Below, piece after piece: positions 3,606-6,428 of a DNA stretch of 6,428 nucleotides. The translations under genes were made by a program, and so were the position numbers. Within the stretch, counting starts at the first letter, position 1, and every line of letters begins with the position of its first letter. The notes beneath the pieces were generated by a model that was not told where the DNA came from, searched no databases, and was given only the letters and a program-made list of their open reading frames with translations. The DNA is from Ignavibacteriota bacterium (GTDB taxonomy: Bacteria; Bacteroidota; Ignavibacteria; UBA10030; SZUA-254): NCBI GenBank assembly GCA_016191715.1, contig JACPVN010000313.1, positions 1 to 6,428 on the forward strand, read 5' to 3'.

Positions 3606-6428
3606 CATCAATATCAACTTCTTCGTCTCGGTGAACGCGCCTGCCTGAAGTTGATAAAAGTATGCACCGGAAGGAAGGTACGATGCGTCAAACTCAACCA
3701 CATGCTCTCCTTCTTCAAATGATTCGTTGTTCAGAAGTGTCGCAACTTCCTGACCGAGCAGGTTGTACACTTTCAAAGTCACCAATCCGAAATTGGCAAT
3801 CCGAAATCCGAAATTCGTCGTCGGGTTGAACGGATTCGGATAATTCTGTTGCAAGGCAAACGTAGCCGGAACCTCATCCTCATCTTCTGAAAGTTCGTCT
3901 TCGATAAAGAGCATGTTCGAGGCAATCCCCGGAGTCGAGTGCATGTAGAGAACGTCCACAAGCCGTTTCACACCGGTAAGCCGTGTCGTTTTTGCAAAAC
4001 TTATCGTGTCAAGTGTTCCGTCGGTTCGGAACGAGTTATTGATTGCGACAACAACATCATACATATCATCGAGTGTTGTCGTTGCATCGGCAAGCGGTAA
4101 ACAACTCAGCATCGTGTCTGCTTTGGCGACAATCTGTTTTACCATAAATCCGTTGAAAAGATTACTTGCATCCGCCGTATCATTGTAGGTAAGTTCACCG
4201 AGACCAACCGGCATTTTTCCGGTCATACTTGAATACAAATTCAGTTTCAGCGCGAGCGCTTCAGCAAACAACGTATTGTTGTGTTTTGTCGGAGGCAGGT
4301 TGCGTTCACGATAGGTCATGAGTTCTCCGGAAGCAAGAACATCAAAACACCTCGGTCCCTGCGTGTGAAGAATCAAACCGGTGTCAACCTGTTTGCCGAA
4401 TGATTTAATTACGTCTCCGTACTTCATGTGAACAACCGCGCCGCCGCCTCTCGGTCCCTGGGTAATGCCGATCCGTAATCCGCTCGGGAACGCTCCCTTT
4501 TTCTGACCGACACCAAACATTTCTTTCCCGACGTTGTGCAAGTTCGGTAACGGAATTCCTAAATGAATTCGTTTGTATTGTTGACGTAACACATACTTAA
4601 AATTATTCGATGCCCAGGCGTATTTGCTTGTGATGTATCTGCCGAACTCACCGATACCGGTAACATGAATTGTCTGTCCCTGTGTAAGTAGCGTAGAAAG
4701 ATTTCCAGTGTAACTCTTTCCCGAAAACGAGACAAGCGTATCGAGAACGGTCGTTCCTTTTGTAATCACCCCTTGCACGTTCATATTGAACGCGAGGTGA
4801 AGTTGCCGTGTCGCGTCAGCCGTCAAATCAAATTCAAACAGTACTTTATCGTACCTTCGATTGATTGCGCGTCGCAATCCGCGCCCATCTACCGGTGTCG
4901 CCCAATCATGTGCCGTTGAAGTGCGGTACGATACTCCGTAAGAAGGTATCAAGGAAAAATATGCAGAGAGGGAATGATGCGCGATGACATTGGTAAATTC
5001 ATACTCGGTCAATTCTCCGAGGTTGGTTCCGTCAACGACAACGCTATCTATGCGATGACCATGGTGCGGTGCAATCGAATACGCCTGACCACCGGAATAA
5101 CTGATGACACTTGTTCCGACCGGAGTGAGGTCGCCATTACCGTATGTTGTTGCAACGATGGTGAGATATTGCCCGCTCCCGATGAGATTGAGTACGCGTG
5201 GCGAACGATAGGCATTATGGAGGAACGTAAGATTCCCCGGTTTCGCACCGGAAGAAGTAGGAGTAAATCGAACGATAAATTGTGCACTACCGCCAAACGG
5301 AACTGTTGTCCCGCCTTGCGGAATGACAACATATTCAGGATTATCCACACTGACAGACGAAATGACAAGTTCATCATTTCCCTGATTCACAACTGTTACC
5401 GTTTCTGCTTTTGTTGTGTGAACGGGAATATCACCGAAAAGTAAATTTGATTGAGAATTTCCAAACGCATCAAGTACAACGGTGAAATTGGCAAGCGATG
5501 TGTCGGTATATTCGTGCATCGTGCTGACATCCTGCGCGACAAATACTATGGATTCTGTTCCAAGCCAATCCTGAAGTGTTCGCTCAATACTCACAATGTT
5601 GTCGGCATTCTTACTGACAATTAATTTTCCCGCATTGATTTGGAACGGCGTGAGCGGCGCGCCAATCACTCCATTGGAAAGAAATTGCAACGATTCTTTC
5701 ACAGGCAACAGACGTTGTGTTGTGGCGTCATAAAATTGAAATCGAAGTTGTTCGCCTTCGCTGTTTGCATAGACGGTAAGGAAATACAACCACGAATTAC
5801 CGACTTGCATCGGGGAAGTTACTCCTCTCAATTCATTCCCTGAAAACACCGCGAGAAGGTTGTTTGCGCTTGCCGGAACTTTACTCAGCGAGAGAACACT
5901 TCCTGTTACTGTCATTGAATATTGAAAGTTACTCGGAATAATATTCCATGTCGGCGGTTGGTCTGGTTGTGCCGGTGGTTTGAAGGAATAACTCCACAGT
6001 ACATTATCCCCGTCAATTTCTGTCAGAAAATTATCGAGGTCAAACGAAGCAAATGTTTCGCCTGGTGTGATTTCCTGAGAGAGAGATGTTGCAATCACCG
6101 GGCGATGGTCGAGCGGGATGATTGTAAACTGAGCCGTATCAACATCTGAAAGTTGATTTGTCGTGTTATCTCTTACTTGAAAAACCAATGGCGCACTTCC
6201 AATCCATTGCGCATTGCGCGGCGTAACCGTTACTTCATTGTTTCCATTGATACTCGTTGTATAATATGTGCTGTATCCCACTCCCCAAATTACTGTTTCA
6301 CCGTCAAACTCCTGCAAATAATTATCAAGGTCAAACACGGTAAATGAATGTCCTTGTTCAATGGTTTGGTCGGGAATACCACTGACAACCGGTGAATGAT
6401 CGGGCAACACAGAATAGACTGCGAAGTC
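3600..6428 (-). CDS. Multidomain secreted protein with T9SS type A C-terminal sorting domain (5' end outside window)
   Basis: The frame is open to the right edge. A GTG at 6410 could be taken as a start, but the codons before it (DFAVYS) continue the domain, so the gene begins outside the window. Residues here count from that GTG, 936 to the end. Ig-like repeat 1 spans about 3-99 (DHSPVV...FDLDNYLQEFDG). A second copy (DHRPVI...FDLDNFLTEIDG) spans 100-147 and resumes at 263-314, interrupted by an inserted module at about 148-262. An ASH/choice-of-anchor-D-like domain follows (317-414), then an InlB B-repeat-like segment (415-486). A region of unknown function runs from 487 to 835, with an acidic linker at 836-848. 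The end has NYPNPFNPTT (856-865), VTLKVYNLLGQEVATL (877-892) and terminal KLILMR: the type A signal for passage through the outer membrane by T9SS. No catalytic motif is evident. It probably acts on the cell surface or outside the cell, in a role I cannot name. Confidence 0.93.
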   Translation of the reverse strand, partial: DFAVYSVLPDHSPVVSGIPDQTIEQGHSFTVFDLDNYLQEFDGETVIWGVGYSTYYTTSINGNNEVTVTPRNAQWIGSAPLVFQVRDNTTNQLSDVDTAQFTIIPLDHRPVIATSLSQEITPGETFASFDLDNFLTEIDGDNVLWSYSFKPPAQPDQPPTWNIIPSNFQYSMTVTGSVLSLSKVPASANNLLAVFSGNELRGVTSPMQVGNSWLYFLTVYANSEGEQLRFQFYDATTQRLLPVKESLQFLSNGVIGAPLTPFQINAGKLIVSKNADNIVSIERTLQDWLGTESIVFVAQDVSTMHEYTDTSLANFTVVLDAFGNSQSNLLFGDIPVHTTKAETVTVVNQGNDELVISSVSVDNPEYVVIPQGGTTVPFGGSAQFIVRFTPTSSGAKPGNLTFLHNAYRSPRVLNLIGSGQYLTIVATTYGNGDLTPVGTSVISYSGGQAYSIAPHHGHRIDSVVVDGTNLGELTEYEFTNVIAHHSLSAYFSLIPSYGVSYRTSTAHDWATPVDGRGLRRAINRRYDKVLFEFDLTADATRQLHLAFNMNVQGVITKGTTVLDTLVSFSGKSYTGNLSTLLTQGQTIHVTGIGEFGRYITSKYAWASNNFKYVLRQQYKRIHLGIPLPNLHNVGKEMFGVGQKKGAFPSGLRIGITQGPRGGGAVVHMKYGDVIKSFGKQVDTGLILHTQGPRCFDVLASGELMTYRERNLPPTKHNNTLFAEALALKLNLYSSMTGKMPVGLGELTYNDTADASNLFNGFMVKQIVAKADTMLSCLPLADATTTLDDMYDVVVAINNSFRTDGTLDTISFAKTTRLTGVKRLVDVLYMHSTPGIASNMLFIEDELSEDEDEVPATFALQQNYPNPFNPTTNFGFRIANFGLVTLKVYNLLGQEVATLLNNESFEEGEHVVEFDASYLPSGAYFYQLQAGAFTETKKLILMR
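3784..3814 (-). repeat. AATCCGAAAT triplicate inside the sorting-domain coding sequence
   Basis: On the plus strand AATCCGAAAT occurs at 3784-3793, 3798-3807 and 3805-3814. In the protein this gives the self-similar stretch NFGFRIANFGL (866-876), directly before the conserved VTLKVYN strand. The copies are offset by 14 and 7 bases, so they are read in different frames. This looks like a DNA-level repeat that has been accepted into the coding region. Confidence 0.6.

Noticed and set aside
4974..5444. Plus-strand 156-residue frame opposite the T9SS gene
   Set aside because: It lies antisense to well-defined ASH-like and InlB-like domains and is rich in Cys and Arg, as shadow frames often are.

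Overview
The window fits a genome from the Bacteroidota/Chlorobiota side of the FCB group, most like Ignavibacteria or other Chlorobi relatives. The main evidence is a large secreted protein ending in a textbook type IX secretion (T9SS) type A sorting domain. The intergenic DNA is also full of the short palindromic repeats often seen in such genomes. I cannot assign a species.

All well-supported genes are on the minus strand, so the window reads biologically from right to left. (1) 3600-6428 is the 3' part of a gene for a long multidomain surface or secreted protein: Ig-like repeats, an inserted module, an ASH-like domain, an InlB-type repeat, a long conserved region of unknown function and a C-terminal T9SS signal. 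Its 5' end lies beyond the right edge. (2) About 2385-3599 is a 1.2 kb spacer with no convincing gene apart from one doubtful 48-codon frame. It holds a possible terminator, tandem repeats and several classes of palindromic repeat, including a nested cloverleaf-like element at 3282-3400. (3) 1-2384 carries the start of a CRISPR-Cas type I effector operon. cas5 (I-C/Dvulg family) overlaps a large cas8-like gene by 11 bases, and that gene runs off the left edge. The cas8 frame has no stop over 594 codons in the window.

The Cas pair should form part of a Cascade surveillance complex, with Cas5 holding the crRNA 5' handle and Cas8 as the large subunit. Three things depart from the I-C standard. 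No cas3 precedes cas5. By hand alignment, Cas5 lacks all three residues of the known Cas5d RNase triad. Cas8 is divergent. A strong ribosome binding site and ATG sit in frame inside cas8 at 23-37, where I-C systems start a hidden small-subunit protein (Cas11). No CRISPR array, adaptation genes, tRNA or rRNA are visible. The Cas segment is clearly more AT-rich than the T9SS gene, which suggests a separate origin for the CRISPR module.
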